A DNA stretch of 64,000 bases from Planctomycetota bacterium (GTDB lineage Bacteria; Planctomycetota; UBA1135; GCA-002686595). The notes below the pieces were generated by a model, which saw only the letters and a program-made list of their open reading frames with translations, made no database searches and was not told the origin of the DNA. Shown in pieces: positions 35,068 to 44,192 of the stretch. How positions within the stretch are numbered: the stretch's first letter is position 1; each line of letters opens with the position of its first letter. Location: contig JAJDEW010000115.1 of assembly GCA_029259595.1 (NCBI GenBank), positions 230,449 through 294,448 on the forward strand, in the 5' to 3' direction. The position numbers were made by a program, and so were the translations under genes.

Positions 35068-36375
35068 GTGAGCCAACCCAAAGGGTTCGTCAATTTCCTC
35101 CAGGAGTTCTCGATCCCCCTCATCGCGGGGGTCCTCGCGGCGCTCTTGTTCGCCAACCTCTCCCCGGAGACCTACCACCACGTCGTGGAATGGGCCCCGC
35201 TCGCGGGGTTCAAGATCCTGGGGCACGAGGTCACGCTGCACTTCCTCGTGAACGACATCTTCATGGTCTTCTTCTTCGGCATCGCTGCGAAGGAGATCAC
35301 GGAGTCGGCCCTCCCGGGGGGCAGCCTGAATCCGATCTCGAAGGCGATCAACCCGCTGTTCGCGACCCTGGGGGGCGTCTTTGGGCCGGTCGGGGTCTTC
35401 TTCGTCGGGGTGTACTTGGCCTTCCAGGCCGGGATGTTCCCCGCGGGGATGGAGCTCGGCATGCTCCAGAAGGGTTGGGGCATCCCGACCGCCACCGACA
35501 TCGCGTTGGCCTGGCTCGTCGCCCGGGCCGTATTCGGTGCGGGGCATCCGGCGGTCAACTTCCTCCTGCTCCTGGCGGTCGCCGACGATGCCATCGGGCT
35601 CGGGATCATCGCCGTCTTCTACGGCGATCCGAACAACCCTGCGGCACCCCGGTGGCTCCTGCTCGTCGTGCTCGCGATGGTCGTCGCCTTGGTGCTGCGG
35701 CTCCTGAAGACCCAGAAGTGGCAGCCCTACGTGTTCGTGGCCGGACCGCTCAGCTGGTTCGGGCTCATGATGGCCCACCTGCACCCTGCTCTGGCGCTGG
35801 TCTTCGTCGTGCCCTTCCTGCCCGGGCCCAAGCGGGACACCGGGCTCTTCATGGAAGCGGACGAGGTGGACGAGGATGACGCAGCCCAGGTCCAGGCGGG
35901 GTCCGATGGGCACGGCCACCACTCGCCCCTGCACCTGTTCGAGCACAACCTGAAGCTCTTCGTGGACCTCGGACTCTTCTTCTTCGCCTTCGCCAATGCC
36001 GGCGTCGAGCTGGCCGGGATCGGACCGATGACCTGGCTCATCCTGGGGGCGCTCGTCATCGGCAAGACCCTGGGAATCACCGCCTTCGGCCTCCTGGCCG
36101 CGAAGATCGGCTTTCCGCTCCCGGCTCGCATGGGCCTGAAGGAGCTCGCCATGGCGGGCTTCATCGCCGCCCTGGGTCTGACCGTGGCGCTGTTTGTCGC
36201 AGGAGCCGCCTTCACCGACCCCGCCTTGCTCGGACAGGCCAAGATGGGGGCGCTCTTCTCCGGCTTCGTGGGCTTCGCTGCGATCATGATCGGGAAGATG
36301 CTCGGGATCGGCCGCGACAAGGACGCCCCGTCGGACCACGCGGAGCCTGCGGAAGAGATGCGCAAGGGCGCCTGA
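35068..36375 (+). CDS. nhaA: NhaA-family Na+/H+ antiporter
   Basis: A 435-residue membrane protein. The start is a GTG with a good AGGAG ribosome-binding site (35058-35063). NhaA signatures are present: the N-terminal FVNFLQEFSIPLIAGVLAALLFAN helix, the helix IV discontinuity GWGIPTATDIALAWLVARAVFG containing the Asp of the TD motif, and AVADDAIGLGIIAVFY with the paired transport aspartates. A His/Asp-rich cytoplasmic loop (EADEVDEDDAAQ...GHGHH) lies in the middle and could sense pH or ions. It is followed by a strong hairpin. Confidence 0.93.
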   Translation: MSQPKGFVNFLQEFSIPLIAGVLAALLFANLSPETYHHVVEWAPLAGFKILGHEVTLHFLVNDIFMVFFFGIAAKEITESALPGGSLNPISKAINPLFATLGGVFGPVGVFFVGVYLAFQAGMFPAGMELGMLQKGWGIPTATDIALAWLVARAVFGAGHPAVNFLLLLAVADDAIGLGIIAVFYGDPNNPAAPRWLLLVVLAMVVALVLRLLKTQKWQPYVFVAGPLSWFGLMMAHLHPALALVFVVPFLPGPKRDTGLFMEADEVDEDDAAQVQAGSDGHGHHSPLHLFEHNLKLFVDLGLFFFAFANAGVELAGIGPMTWLILGALVIGKTLGITAFGLLAAKIGFPLPARMGLKELAMAGFIAALGLTVALFVAGAAFTDPALLGQAKMGALFSGFVGFAAIMIGKMLGIGRDKDAPSDHAEPAEEMRKGA

Positions 36376-36379
36376 GCGC

Positions 36380-36437
36380 CGCCGAGAACGCGGGCTGCTG
36401 GCTGGCCATTCACGGCGAGCAGCCCGCATTCTCGGCG
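36380..36437 (+). terminator. Strong hairpin terminator after nhaA
   Basis: Two 20-nt arms (36380-36399 and 36418-36437) pair with a single C/T difference, giving a near-perfect 20-bp stem around an 18-nt loop, 4 nt after the nhaA stop. No T tract follows. Confidence 0.65.
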
Positions 36438-36452
36438 ACGGGCGGGAGTTCG

Positions 36453-36482
36453 TTCGTCGCTGGGGCGTGGAAGCGCTATCCT
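36453..36482 (+). promoter_or_regulatory. Possible promoter (TTCGTC-N18-TATCCT) for the ptsN-like gene
   Basis: TATCCT ends only 8 nt before the ATG at 36491, so a transcript from it would be nearly leaderless. No ribosome-binding site is visible before that ATG, which is consistent. Confidence 0.3.
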
Positions 36483-36490
36483 GCGCGGCA

Positions 36491-36961
36491 ATGCACCTTC
36501 AGGAGCTCTTTCGAGTCGACGACGTCCTCGTCGGCTTCGATCCCGTCGACAAATGGGACGCGATCGATCGGATGATGCGCCACCTCGAAGAACGAGGGCG
36601 CTTTCCGGCCGAGCTCGCGGACGAACTGTCCGACGCCGTCCTGGGCCGGGAGCGTTCGATGTCGACCGGAATGGAGCGGGGGATCGCCGTCCCTCACGCC
36701 GCGGTCGAGGGCATCGAAGAGGTGATCGCCTGCCTCGGGGTCGTGCAGCGCGAAGGCGGACTCAGCTTCGAGAGTGTGGACGCCAGCCCCGCGCGCTTCT
36801 TGGTCCTGCTCCTGATTCCCCGTGCTCAGAAGCTGGTCCACATCCGCACGCTCTCGACCGTGGCGCGCAGCCTCTCCGACGAATCGGTGCGCTCGGCGCT
36901 GCTCGCGGCCGGGTCTTCGGAAGAAGCCTGGCAAGCGCTCGGCCAGAGCGCACACACCTGA
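36491..36961 (+). CDS. ptsN: PTS EIIA (PtsN/fructose-type) regulatory protein
   Basis: A 156-residue single-domain EIIA of the nitrogen/fructose class. The phosphoacceptor is His69 in ERGIAVPHAAVEGI, preceded by the typical LGRERSMSTGM segment. Residues LVLLLIPRAQKLVHIRTLSTVARSLSD match the second conserved half. No PTS permease domain is nearby, which favours a regulatory (PtsN-like) role over sugar transport. ATG at 36491 is preferred to the GTG at 36467 because the latter adds no conserved sequence. Confidence 0.85.
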   Translation: MHLQELFRVDDVLVGFDPVDKWDAIDRMMRHLEERGRFPAELADELSDAVLGRERSMSTGMERGIAVPHAAVEGIEEVIACLGVVQREGGLSFESVDASPARFLVLLLIPRAQKLVHIRTLSTVARSLSDESVRSALLAAGSSEEAWQALGQSAHT

Positions 36962-36969
36962 GTTTTCGC

Positions 36970-38094
36970 TCAGGCCCAGTCGTCGAGACGGACTTCCAGC
37001 GCGGCCCGGATGCTCATCGCGCAGCGCCGGTAGTCGTCGCGTGACCCGCCGATGGGGTCCGGAATGTCCGCACCGGTCGGGTCCAGGAGTTCGATGTGTC
37101 CGCCCGCATCGGGGGGCAGCGAATGGCGGAGCGCATCGGCGTGACCCTCGGTCAGGCACAGGACGAGGTCGAGCGAACGCAGGCGTTCCGGCAGCGCAGG
37201 CCGGGAGCGGTGGTCGGCGATGTCGATTCCGGCCTCCGCCATGGCTTCGATCGCGTGGCTGGCGGCTGGCGAGCCCTGCGAGGCGAAGACTCCCATCGAG
37301 AGCACTTCGAAGCCGAAGGCTTCCAGGACCGCGGGGCCGCCACCCCCGCCGAGCCGCTCGGCGAGCAGCGAGCGAGCGATGCCCTCCGCCATCGGGCTGC
37401 GGCAGGTGTTGCCCGTGCAGACGAAGGCGATGCGGAGTCCGGCCGTGCGGCGCAGGTCGTCGGTGGGCAAGAGCCCTTCGCGCAGGAGCTCGAACGAACC
37501 GGGAACGACGCGCAAGACGCCCGAGGCTTCCGCCAGGCGTGACGGTCCTCCGTCGAGCACCAGCGCGAGGCGTTCCCCGAAGGCCTTTGCGACGGCGCTC
37601 GCGTCGACGAGCGGAGGCTCGCCATGGCGGTTCGCGCTGGTCGCGACGACGGGGAAGTCGGCCGCGGCGAGCAGGTCGCTCGTTGCCTTGTGGGCGGGCA
37701 GGCGCACGCCGAAGGTCGGCTGGTCCTGAACGCCGAGCGGTCCCAGGGGCACCCCCGGCGGGCGGCCGGAGAGAACCAGGGTCAGCGGACCGGGCCAGTA
37801 GCGCTCGGCGAGGCGGCGCGCGAGCGGAGCCAGGGCGCGGACGTACGGCAGAGCGTCCGTGGCGCGTCCGACGTGCCAGGTCAGGGCCCGCCCGTCGGGT
37901 TGCCCCTTGAGCGCGCGCAACTTCTCGACCGCCGCCGGCAGGTCCGCGCGCGCGGCGATGCCATAGACGGTTTCGGTCGGGATGGCGACGAGCTCGCCCT
38001 GGGCCAGGAGTCCGAGCGCGTGGTCGCGCACTTCGGGAGCGAGCGGTCGATCCGCGGCGGGGGCGGTGAAGGGACGGGGAGGGCTCGGAGACAT
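36970..38094 (-). CDS. Sua5/YwlC threonylcarbamoyl-AMP synthase fused to low-molecular-weight protein tyrosine phosphatase
   Basis: A 374-residue fusion. Residues about 20-205 are a Sua5/YrdC/YwlC domain (GELVAIPTETVYGIAARAD, ALKGQPDGRALTWHV, YWPGPLTLVLS, VVATSANRHGEPP), which makes threonylcarbamoyl-AMP for the t6A37 tRNA modification. Residues about 220-370 are an LMW-PTPase with P-loop Cys226-x5-Arg232 (VCTGNTCRSPMAE) and the general acid Asp346 in IPDPIGG. Both active sites look intact. Genomes often carry the two as neighbours, and fused forms exist. It is convergent with the ptsN gene (8-nt gap). Confidence 0.9.
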   Translation of the reverse strand: MSPSPPRPFTAPAADRPLAPEVRDHALGLLAQGELVAIPTETVYGIAARADLPAAVEKLRALKGQPDGRALTWHVGRATDALPYVRALAPLARRLAERYWPGPLTLVLSGRPPGVPLGPLGVQDQPTFGVRLPAHKATSDLLAAADFPVVATSANRHGEPPLVDASAVAKAFGERLALVLDGGPSRLAEASGVLRVVPGSFELLREGLLPTDDLRRTAGLRIAFVCTGNTCRSPMAEGIARSLLAERLGGGGGPAVLEAFGFEVLSMGVFASQGSPAASHAIEAMAEAGIDIADHRSRPALPERLRSLDLVLCLTEGHADALRHSLPPDAGGHIELLDPTGADIPDPIGGSRDDYRRCAMSIRAALEVRLDDWA

Positions 38095-38231
38095 GGTCAG
38101 GAACGCGGGATACCGGTCGGCCGGCTGGATCTCCGCGCCAGGTAGGGTACAACGCCCACGGTGGGAGTCCCGCCGAGGACCGACGTGGACCAGGGGCAGA
38201 GCCTATCCGCGAGACCGCCGCAGAGAAAAGG

Positions 38232-39068
38232 ATGGAGGACTCCAGAGAGAGCGCACGCAGTCCGGGGGCCGATCCCGGACCGAATCGCATCCGCCGGCTG
38301 TCGAAGCTGGCAGGCGGGTTGGCGCACGAGATCAAGAACCCGCTCTCGACCATGGCCATCAACCTGGCCCTGCTCCAGGAAGAGTGGGAACGGGCCGGCG
38401 CCCTCCGCAACCCCGAGAGCCCGGAGCGGACCCCCCGCGAAGAGCGCTCCCTGAAGCGGATCAAGACGCTGCAGCGCGAGGTCCAGCGGCTCGAGCACAT
38501 CCTCGAGGAGTTCTTGCACTACGCCCGCGGGGCGGACGTGAACCGCAAGCCGGAGGACATCTCGCGGATCGTGAAGGAGCTCCTGGAGTTCGTCGAGCCC
38601 GAGGACGCCATGGCGAACATCCGCCAACACGTCGACCTCCCCGTGGGGTTCCCGCTCGTCCTCGTCGACGAGGCGCAGGTGAAGCAGGCCGTCTTGAACC
38701 TCTTCGTCAACGCGCGTCAGGCCATGCCCGACGGCGGCGAGTTGATCGTTCGGCTGCAGCGCTTCGGAAACCAGGTCGAGTTGACGGTGACCGACACGGG
38801 GATGGGGATGACGCCGGAGAAGCTCGAGCGCTGCTTCGACGAGTACTGGTCCGACAAGAAGGGCGGCTCGGGCCTCGGGCTGGCGACGACGAAGCGGATC
38901 ATCGAGGAGCACGGCGGGTCGATCACGGCTCTGTCCGAATCCGGCCGGGGAACGTCCTTCTCGATCTTGTTGCCGCTCGCCGTCGAGTTGACCGGCTCGC
39001 GGGACGAACGCCCCGAGGTCGAACCAGAAGTCGAGGAACGCGAGGACGGCGATGACCACGAGCACTGA
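38232..39068 (+). CDS. Soluble sensor histidine kinase (NtrB-like, no input domain)
   Basis: A 278-residue kinase that begins almost directly at the H box: catalytic His32 in LAGGLAHEIKNPLSTM. The N box (NLFVNARQAM), G1 (TDTGMGM) and G2 (GSGLGLATTK) are intact. There is no transmembrane helix and no PAS, GAF or HAMP domain before the H box, so any input must come from another protein. A C-terminal acidic tail (PEVEPEVEEREDGDDHE) follows. It overlaps the response regulator by 17 nt. Confidence 0.9.
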   Translation: MEDSRESARSPGADPGPNRIRRLSKLAGGLAHEIKNPLSTMAINLALLQEEWERAGALRNPESPERTPREERSLKRIKTLQREVQRLEHILEEFLHYARGADVNRKPEDISRIVKELLEFVEPEDAMANIRQHVDLPVGFPLVLVDEAQVKQAVLNLFVNARQAMPDGGELIVRLQRFGNQVELTVTDTGMGMTPEKLERCFDEYWSDKKGGSGLGLATTKRIIEEHGGSITALSESGRGTSFSILLPLAVELTGSRDERPEVEPEVEEREDGDDHEH

Positions 39069-40428
39069 GAAACCCGCCCGCGTCCTGATCATCGACGACG
39101 ACGAAGGGCATGCCGAGGCGCTCTCCGACGGGCTCGAGATCGAAGGCTACGAGTGCCGCCTCGCGCATTCCGGACGCGAGGGCGTCGAGCGGATGAAGGA
39201 GGGCACCTTCGATGCGATCCTCACCGACCTCGTCATGCGCGACCTCGACGGGCTCGAGGTTCTGAAGGAAGCCACCCGCCTGCAACCGGAGGCGGTCGTG
39301 ATCATGATCACCGGGCACGGCTCGGTCGAGACCGCCGTTCACGCGATGCACCTGGGGGCCTCGGACTACCTCACGAAGCCCGTCAACATCTCGGAGTTGC
39401 GGACGCGCCTGAAGCGGGCCGTCGAGAACAGCTCGCTCAAGCGGACGAACCTCGAGCTGCGCCGGCAGCTGGACAAGCGCTTCGGCTTCGAGGGCATCAT
39501 CGGGCACTCGCCGGCGATGCAGCGCGTGTTCGACGTCCTGCGACAGGTCAGCTCGACGCACGCGACGATCCTGATCCTGGGCGAGAGCGGGACCGGCAAG
39601 GAGCTGGTCGCGCGCGCGATCCACACCAATTCCAAACGCAAGGACAAGCCCTTCGTGGCGGTGAACTGCGCGGCGCTCTCCCAGGGCTTGATCGAGTCCG
39701 AGCTTTTCGGGCACGTCAAGGGCGCCTTCACCGGGGCGGTCTCCGCCAAGGAGGGCGTGATCGTTTATGCCGACGGCGGAACGCTGTTCTTGGACGAGGT
39801 CGGGGACATGCCCCTCGAGACCCAGGCGAAGCTCCTGCGCGTGCTCGAGTCGCGCGAAGTCCAGGCCGTGGGGGGCACCAGCACGAAGAAGGTCGACATC
39901 CGGCTCGTCGCAGCGACGAACCGCGACCTGCCCGGAATGGTCACGAGGAGCGAGTTCCGCGAAGACCTGCTCTTCCGCCTGCAGGTCGTCACCGTCGATC
40001 TGCCGCCGCTGCGCGAGCGAGCCGGCGACGTCCCGATGTTGATCGATCACTTCCTGCACGAACTGGCCGCGGAGCACGGGCGCGACGTCCGGGGCATCAC
40101 GCCCGAGGCCCGCGCGTTGCTCGTGCGCCACGACTGGCCCGGGAACGTCCGCGAGCTGCGCAACGCGATCGAGAACATGGTGCTGCTCACGCGTTCGGAC
40201 CTGCTCGATGCGGAGGACGTGCCCGAGCACGTGAAGCGCGCCACCGGAGCCCCCGGGCGCTCGAGCGGACACATGGACCTCGCGGGCCGCTCCCTGGCGG
40301 AGGTCGAGCGGGCGCTGATCGAGGCCAACCTCGAGCTCGTCGGGGGCAACCGCCAGAAGGCCGCGCGCTTCCTGGGGATCGGCGAGCGCACCCTGTACCG
40401 CAAGATCAAGGAATACGGCCTGAGCTAG
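39052..40428 (+). CDS. NtrC-family sigma54-dependent response regulator
   Basis: A 458-residue bacterial enhancer-binding protein. The receiver domain has phosphoacceptor Asp59 (AILTDLVMRD) and Lys109 (YLTKPV). The AAA+ domain has Walker A GESGTGKE at residues 177-184, the sigma54-contact GAFTGA loop at 224-229, and Walker B GGTLFLDEVGD. The C-terminal Fis-type helix-turn-helix is GGNRQKAARFLGIGERTLYRKI. Partner of the overlapping kinase. Its targets must have -24/-12 promoters; none is convincing in this window. Its stop TAG is part of the terminal CTAG of the palindromic element. Confidence 0.95.
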   Translation: MTTSTEKPARVLIIDDDEGHAEALSDGLEIEGYECRLAHSGREGVERMKEGTFDAILTDLVMRDLDGLEVLKEATRLQPEAVVIMITGHGSVETAVHAMHLGASDYLTKPVNISELRTRLKRAVENSSLKRTNLELRRQLDKRFGFEGIIGHSPAMQRVFDVLRQVSSTHATILILGESGTGKELVARAIHTNSKRKDKPFVAVNCAALSQGLIESELFGHVKGAFTGAVSAKEGVIVYADGGTLFLDEVGDMPLETQAKLLRVLESREVQAVGGTSTKKVDIRLVAATNRDLPGMVTRSEFREDLLFRLQVVTVDLPPLRERAGDVPMLIDHFLHELAAEHGRDVRGITPEARALLVRHDWPGNVRELRNAIENMVLLTRSDLLDAEDVPEHVKRATGAPGRSSGHMDLAGRSLAEVERALIEANLELVGGNRQKAARFLGIGERTLYRKIKEYGLS

Positions 40429-40595
40429 CAGCCTGATGAAAAAGTGCTTCGGATGCGCTGCATGCGTCCGGAAAGCCCGGCCGGCACACGAGAGCCTCGC
40501 CGAATCGACCGATTCGCCTGTGTTCTCGCGCACCTGCCGGGCCTCCCGGTCACATGCATCGCATCCGAAGCACTTTTTCAACTGAAGACTGCTAG
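40425..40595 (+). repeat. 171-bp near-perfect palindromic element (MITE-like or long hairpin)
   Basis: Both ends are CTAGCAG read inward. Going in from each end the arms share TGAAAAAGTGCTTCGGATG then CG, a slightly diverged GCATG...CCGG...GCCCGGC block, and GAATCG arms meeting at the centre near 40508-40510. Left and right arms align over the whole length with scattered differences, so the RNA could fold into one very long hairpin. A partial copy of the left arm is at 15401-15460. No transposase is encoded. It may also terminate the kinase/regulator transcript. Confidence 0.8.
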
Positions 40596-40776
40596 CCGGA
40601 GGGTCGCGGCCCCGGCCCCAGCCGGCACACATCTGCCATCCTGGCAGCGTGGTTGGAGGGGCTGCCAAAGGGGCACGGTCGCGGATCGGAGGGCGCTCTT
40701 GGGGTCCGCGGAGGAGCGCAACGGGCCGGCTCCAGGAGTTCTCCAGGCCTGGCACGGGGTTTGAAACTGCGCGGGC
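40596..40776 (+). other. Gap between the palindromic element and dnaK
   Basis: No gene. A small perfect hairpin, CTGCCA-TCC-TGGCAG, is at 40634-40648. No CIRCE inverted repeat (the HrcA operator common before dnaK) and no clear heat-shock promoter is seen. Confidence 0.5.
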
Positions 40777-42696
40777 ATGAGCAAGCAAACCAAGATCATC
40801 GGCATCGACTTGGGAACGACCAACTCGGTGGTCTCGGTCCTGGAGGGGGGTGAGCCCCAGGTCATCCAGAACCTCGAGGGATCGCGGACGACACCTTCCG
40901 TGGTCGCGTTCCAGGGCGACAACCGACTCGTGGGCGCCCCCGCGCGCCGCCAGGCCGTCACCAATCCGAAGAACACCATCTTCTCGATCAAGCGCTTCAT
41001 GGGGCGCCGTCACCACGAGGTGGCGAACGAGGAGCGGGGCGTGCCCTACACCCTGACGGGTGGAGCGGACGAACTGGTGAAGGTCGACGTCGACGGCAAG
41101 GAATTCACCCCGCCCGAGATCAGCGCCATGGTGCTCGGCTACCTCAAAGAGGCGGCCGAGAACTACCTCGGCGAGAAGGTCGAGAAGGCGGTCATCACCG
41201 TCCCCGCCTACTTCAACGACTCCCAGCGTCAGGCGACGAAGGACGCCGGGACGATCGCCGGTCTCGAGGTCGTCCGGATCATCAACGAGCCGACCGCTTC
41301 GGCGCTGGCCTACGGGCTGGACAAGAAGAAGTCGGGCAAGGTCGCGGTCTACGACCTGGGCGGTGGCACGTTCGACATCTCGATCCTCGACATCGGGGAC
41401 GGAGTCTTCGAGGTGCTCTCGACGAACGGCGACACGCAGCTTGGTGGCGACGACTTCGATGCGATCCTGATCGACTACGTCGCAGGTGAGTTCAAGAAGG
41501 AGTCGGGCATCGACATCCGCAGCGACGCGATGGCCCTGCAGCGCCTGAAAGAGGCCTGCGAGAAGGCCAAGTGCGAGCTCTCGAGCGGGCAGCAGACGGA
41601 CATCAACCTGCCCTTCATCACGGCCGACGCCTCGGGGCCCAAGCACCTCCAGCTCGCGATCCAGCGCTCGAAGTTCGAGCAGCTCGTCGAGCCTCTGATC
41701 GAGCGCACGAAAGGTCCCTGCCAGAAGGCCCTCGCCGACGCCGGACTGGACGCTTCGGGCGTCGACGACGTCATCCTGGTCGGTGGCTCGACGCGCGTCC
41801 CGGCGGTTCAGAAGGCCGTGCAGGAGATCTTCAAGCGCGAGCCGAACCGCAGCGTGAACCCTGACGAAGTCGTCTCGCTCGGCGCGGCGATCCAGGGGGC
41901 GATCCTGGCCGGCGAGGTCTCCGATGTCGTGCTCCTGGACGTGACTCCGCTCTCGCTCGGCATCGAGACCATGGGCGGCGTCTTCACCAAGCTCATCGAG
42001 CGCAACACGACGATTCCGACCTCGAAGTCGCAGATCTTCTCGACGGCGTCGGACAACCAGCCTTCGGTCGAGATCCACGTGCTCCAGGGCGATCGCGAGT
42101 TCGCCAAGGACAACCGCACGCTCGGACGCTTCCACCTCGATGGCATCGCTTCCGCGCCGCGTGGCATGCCGCAGATCGAGGTTTCCTTCGACATCGACGC
42201 CAACGGCATCCTGAACGTGAAGGCCGTCGACAAGGGCACGGGCAAGGAGCAGACGATCCGGATCGAGTCCTCCTCGGGCCTCAACGAGGAAGACATCGAG
42301 CGGATGCGTCGCGACGCCGAAGCGAACGCGGAATCGGACAAGAAGAAGCGCGAGCTCGTCGACCTCAAGAACCAGGTCGAGCAGATCGTCTACCAGACGG
42401 AGAAGCAGGTCGAGGAGCACAAGGACAAGCTCCCCGAAGCCGATGCCAAGGCGATCCTCGAGGCCAAGGAAGAGCTGAAGAAGGCGGCCGAAGGCGAGGA
42501 CAAGGCCCGCATCGAAGCCGCGCTCCAGAACTTCCAGCAGAAGGCGCAGAAGCTGGGCGAGATCCTCTACAAGAGTCAGCAAGGCGAAGGCGCGGACGCG
42601 GCTCCCGGAGGCCCGGGTCAGCCGTCGTCGGAGTCGAAGTCGGGTGAGGCCGGCGATGACGAGCCCGTCGACGCCGACTTCGAAGTCAAGACCTGA
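40777..42696 (+). CDS. dnaK: Chaperone DnaK (Hsp70)
   Basis: A 639-residue Hsp70 of standard length. The ATPase domain begins [22 protein letters not shown]; it shows the Gly-rich [20 protein letters not shown] and [13 protein letters not shown]. The interdomain linker lies at [12 protein letters not shown]. The substrate-binding domain and helical lid end in a Gly/Pro/Ser tail with C-terminal acidic [13 protein letters not shown], close to the EEVD-like end of bacterial DnaK. grpE and dnaJ are not adjacent. A clear hairpin follows. Confidence 0.98.
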   Translation: MSKQTKIIGIDLGTTNSVVSVLEGGEPQVIQNLEGSRTTPSVVAFQGDNRLVGAPARRQAVTNPKNTIFSIKRFMGRRHHEVANEERGVPYTLTGGADELVKVDVDGKEFTPPEISAMVLGYLKEAAENYLGEKVEKAVITVPAYFNDSQRQATKDAGTIAGLEVVRIINEPTASALAYGLDKKKSGKVAVYDLGGGTFDISILDIGDGVFEVLSTNGDTQLGGDDFDAILIDYVAGEFKKESGIDIRSDAMALQRLKEACEKAKCELSSGQQTDINLPFITADASGPKHLQLAIQRSKFEQLVEPLIERTKGPCQKALADAGLDASGVDDVILVGGSTRVPAVQKAVQEIFKREPNRSVNPDEVVSLGAAIQGAILAGEVSDVVLLDVTPLSLGIETMGGVFTKLIERNTTIPTSKSQIFSTASDNQPSVEIHVLQGDREFAKDNRTLGRFHLDGIASAPRGMPQIEVSFDIDANGILNVKAVDKGTGKEQTIRIESSSGLNEEDIERMRRDAEANAESDKKKRELVDLKNQVEQIVYQTEKQVEEHKDKLPEADAKAILEAKEELKKAAEGEDKARIEAALQNFQQKAQKLGEILYKSQQGEGADAAPGGPGQPSSESKSGEAGDDEPVDADFEVKT

Positions 42697-42737
42697 CGAA
42701 CGTCTTCGAGCGGTCCAGCGCAGCCGCGTGGACTCGG

Positions 42738-42772
42738 CCGGCGCTCCTGTTCGCAACGGACAGGAGCGCCGG
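42738..42772 (+). terminator. Hairpin terminator after dnaK
   Basis: A perfect 13-bp stem (CCGGCGCTCCTGT / ACAGGAGCGCCGG) with a 9-nt loop, 41 nt after the dnaK stop. No T tract follows. Confidence 0.65.
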
Positions 42773-42977
42773 TTCGCGTCGGGGGCTGTGCACGTCCCAC
42801 TTCGAGCCCGGACCGGGGCGCAGAAGCGTGAGTCCCGCGGCGTCAGCCTGTAGTATCCGCGCTGCGCCGGACTAGGAGTCCGTCGAAGACGTGCCGCGGA
42901 TGCCAGGGCGCCGGCATTCGCTGGCCCGCGCCGGCCTCGCGGAGCCGCCGTCCGGTGCGCTGGCTCGGCTCGCTCCC

Positions 42978-44192
42978 ATGATCACCGTCACCCGCCTCAC
43001 CCGTCGTTTCGGGAACTTCACAGCCGTCGACGACGTGTCGTTTCGCCTCGAGCGGGGTGAGGTCGTCGGCTTTCTCGGGCCGAACGGTGCCGGCAAGACG
43101 ACGACGATGCGGATGTTGACCGGCTTCCTGCCGCCGTCGTCCGGCTCGATCGAGATCGCGGGCTTCGATGCCTTTCGCCAGTCGATGGAGACGCGCAGGC
43201 GTATCGGCTACCTGCCGGAGGGCGTGCCGCTGTATCGGGAGCATCGCGTGGAGGAGATGCTCGCGTTCCAGGCTCGCCTGCACCGGCTCGAGAAGCGACG
43301 CATCCCCGCTCGTATCGCCGAAGTGCTCGAGCGCGTCGGACTCGCGGAGCGCGCGCGCAGTGTCATCGGGAATCTGTCGAAGGGCCAGCGCCAGCGTGTC
43401 GGTCTGGCGGTGGCGATGCTGCCCGATCCCGAGGTCCTGATTCTCGACGAACCCACGAGCGGCCTGGACCCGCTCCAACGTCTGGAAGTCCGGCGTCTGA
43501 TCCACGACCTGGCGCAAGAGCGCACGGTGCTCGTCTCGTCGCACATCCTGCCCGAGATCGAGGCCGTCTGTCCGCGCGTGATCATCCTGGATCGCGGCCG
43601 CATTGCGGCCGACGGCACACAGGACGAGCTGGTCGCCGAGCTCGGCGGAGCGGCCTTCGTCCGGCTGGAAGCGGTGGTCGGACCCGAAGTCGAGTCCGCC
43701 GTGCGCGCGCTGGAGAGCCTTCCCGGAGTGACCGCCGTGCACGATCGGGGCGCACTGGGCATTCACCGCTGCTTCGACGTCCTCGCGCACGAGGACGTCC
43801 GGGAAGACGTCGGTGCGCTGGCCGCCGTGCGCGGTTGGGCGTTGCGCGAACTCTCGTGGCGCAAGCCGACGCTCGAGAAGCTGTTCGCGCGGATCGCGCT
43901 CGGTTTCGAGCCGGAGGCCGAGTCCAAAGAGAAGCCGCGGACCCGAGGTGAGACGGAGCCCTCCGGCAGCGACCCGGCCTCCGCCCCGACCTTCCCGCTG
44001 CTCGCAGTCCAGCTCGGCGCCGCGGCCCCGGCGCCCCCGGCGGCCCCGACCACCCCGTCCACCCCGGCGCCCCCGTCCACCCCGGCGGTGCAGCGCCAGG
44101 TCAAGACCCTCAACCCGTTCGAGATCGGCGGGGGCGGCTCCGATGCGCCGCGGCCTGCGACGCCCGGGGAGTGCGAGGAGAACGACGGATGA
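42978..44192 (+). CDS. ABC-2 type exporter ATPase (GldA-like) with a Pro/Thr-rich C-terminal extension
   Basis: A 404-residue ATPase. Walker A is GPNGAGKTTTM, the signature NLSKGQRQRVGLAVA, Walker B VLILDEPTSGLDP, and the H loop SSHIL. It resembles GldA/CcmA-type ATPases that pair with ABC-2 permeases. After the catalytic domain (to about residue 310) comes an unusual extension of about 90 residues with PAPPAAPTTPSTPAPPSTPA and LNPFEIGGGGSD, likely disordered. ATG at 42978 gives the family N-terminus MITVTRLTRRFG. The stop overlaps the permease start (ATGA). Confidence 0.9.
   Translation: MITVTRLTRRFGNFTAVDDVSFRLERGEVVGFLGPNGAGKTTTMRMLTGFLPPSSGSIEIAGFDAFRQSMETRRRIGYLPEGVPLYREHRVEEMLAFQARLHRLEKRRIPARIAEVLERVGLAERARSVIGNLSKGQRQRVGLAVAMLPDPEVLILDEPTSGLDPLQRLEVRRLIHDLAQERTVLVSSHILPEIEAVCPRVIILDRGRIAADGTQDELVAELGGAAFVRLEAVVGPEVESAVRALESLPGVTAVHDRGALGIHRCFDVLAHEDVREDVGALAAVRGWALRELSWRKPTLEKLFARIALGFEPEAESKEKPRTRGETEPSGSDPASAPTFPLLAVQLGAAAPAPPAAPTTPSTPAPPSTPAVQRQVKTLNPFEIGGGGSDAPRPATPGECEENDG

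Noticed and set aside
40750..40765. sigma54-like -24/-12 site (TGGCACG-N4-TTGAA) before dnaK
   Set aside because: The -12 GC is GA, and the implied start of transcription would fall on the dnaK ATG itself, so it is probably chance despite the NtrC-type gene upstream.
40596..40776. CIRCE/HrcA operator before dnaK
   Set aside because: Looked for the TTAGCACTC inverted repeat and did not find it.
38923..42756. 1277-residue minus-strand open frame
   Set aside because: It is the antisense of dnaK and the NtrC-type gene; long antisense frames are expected in G+C-rich coding DNA.
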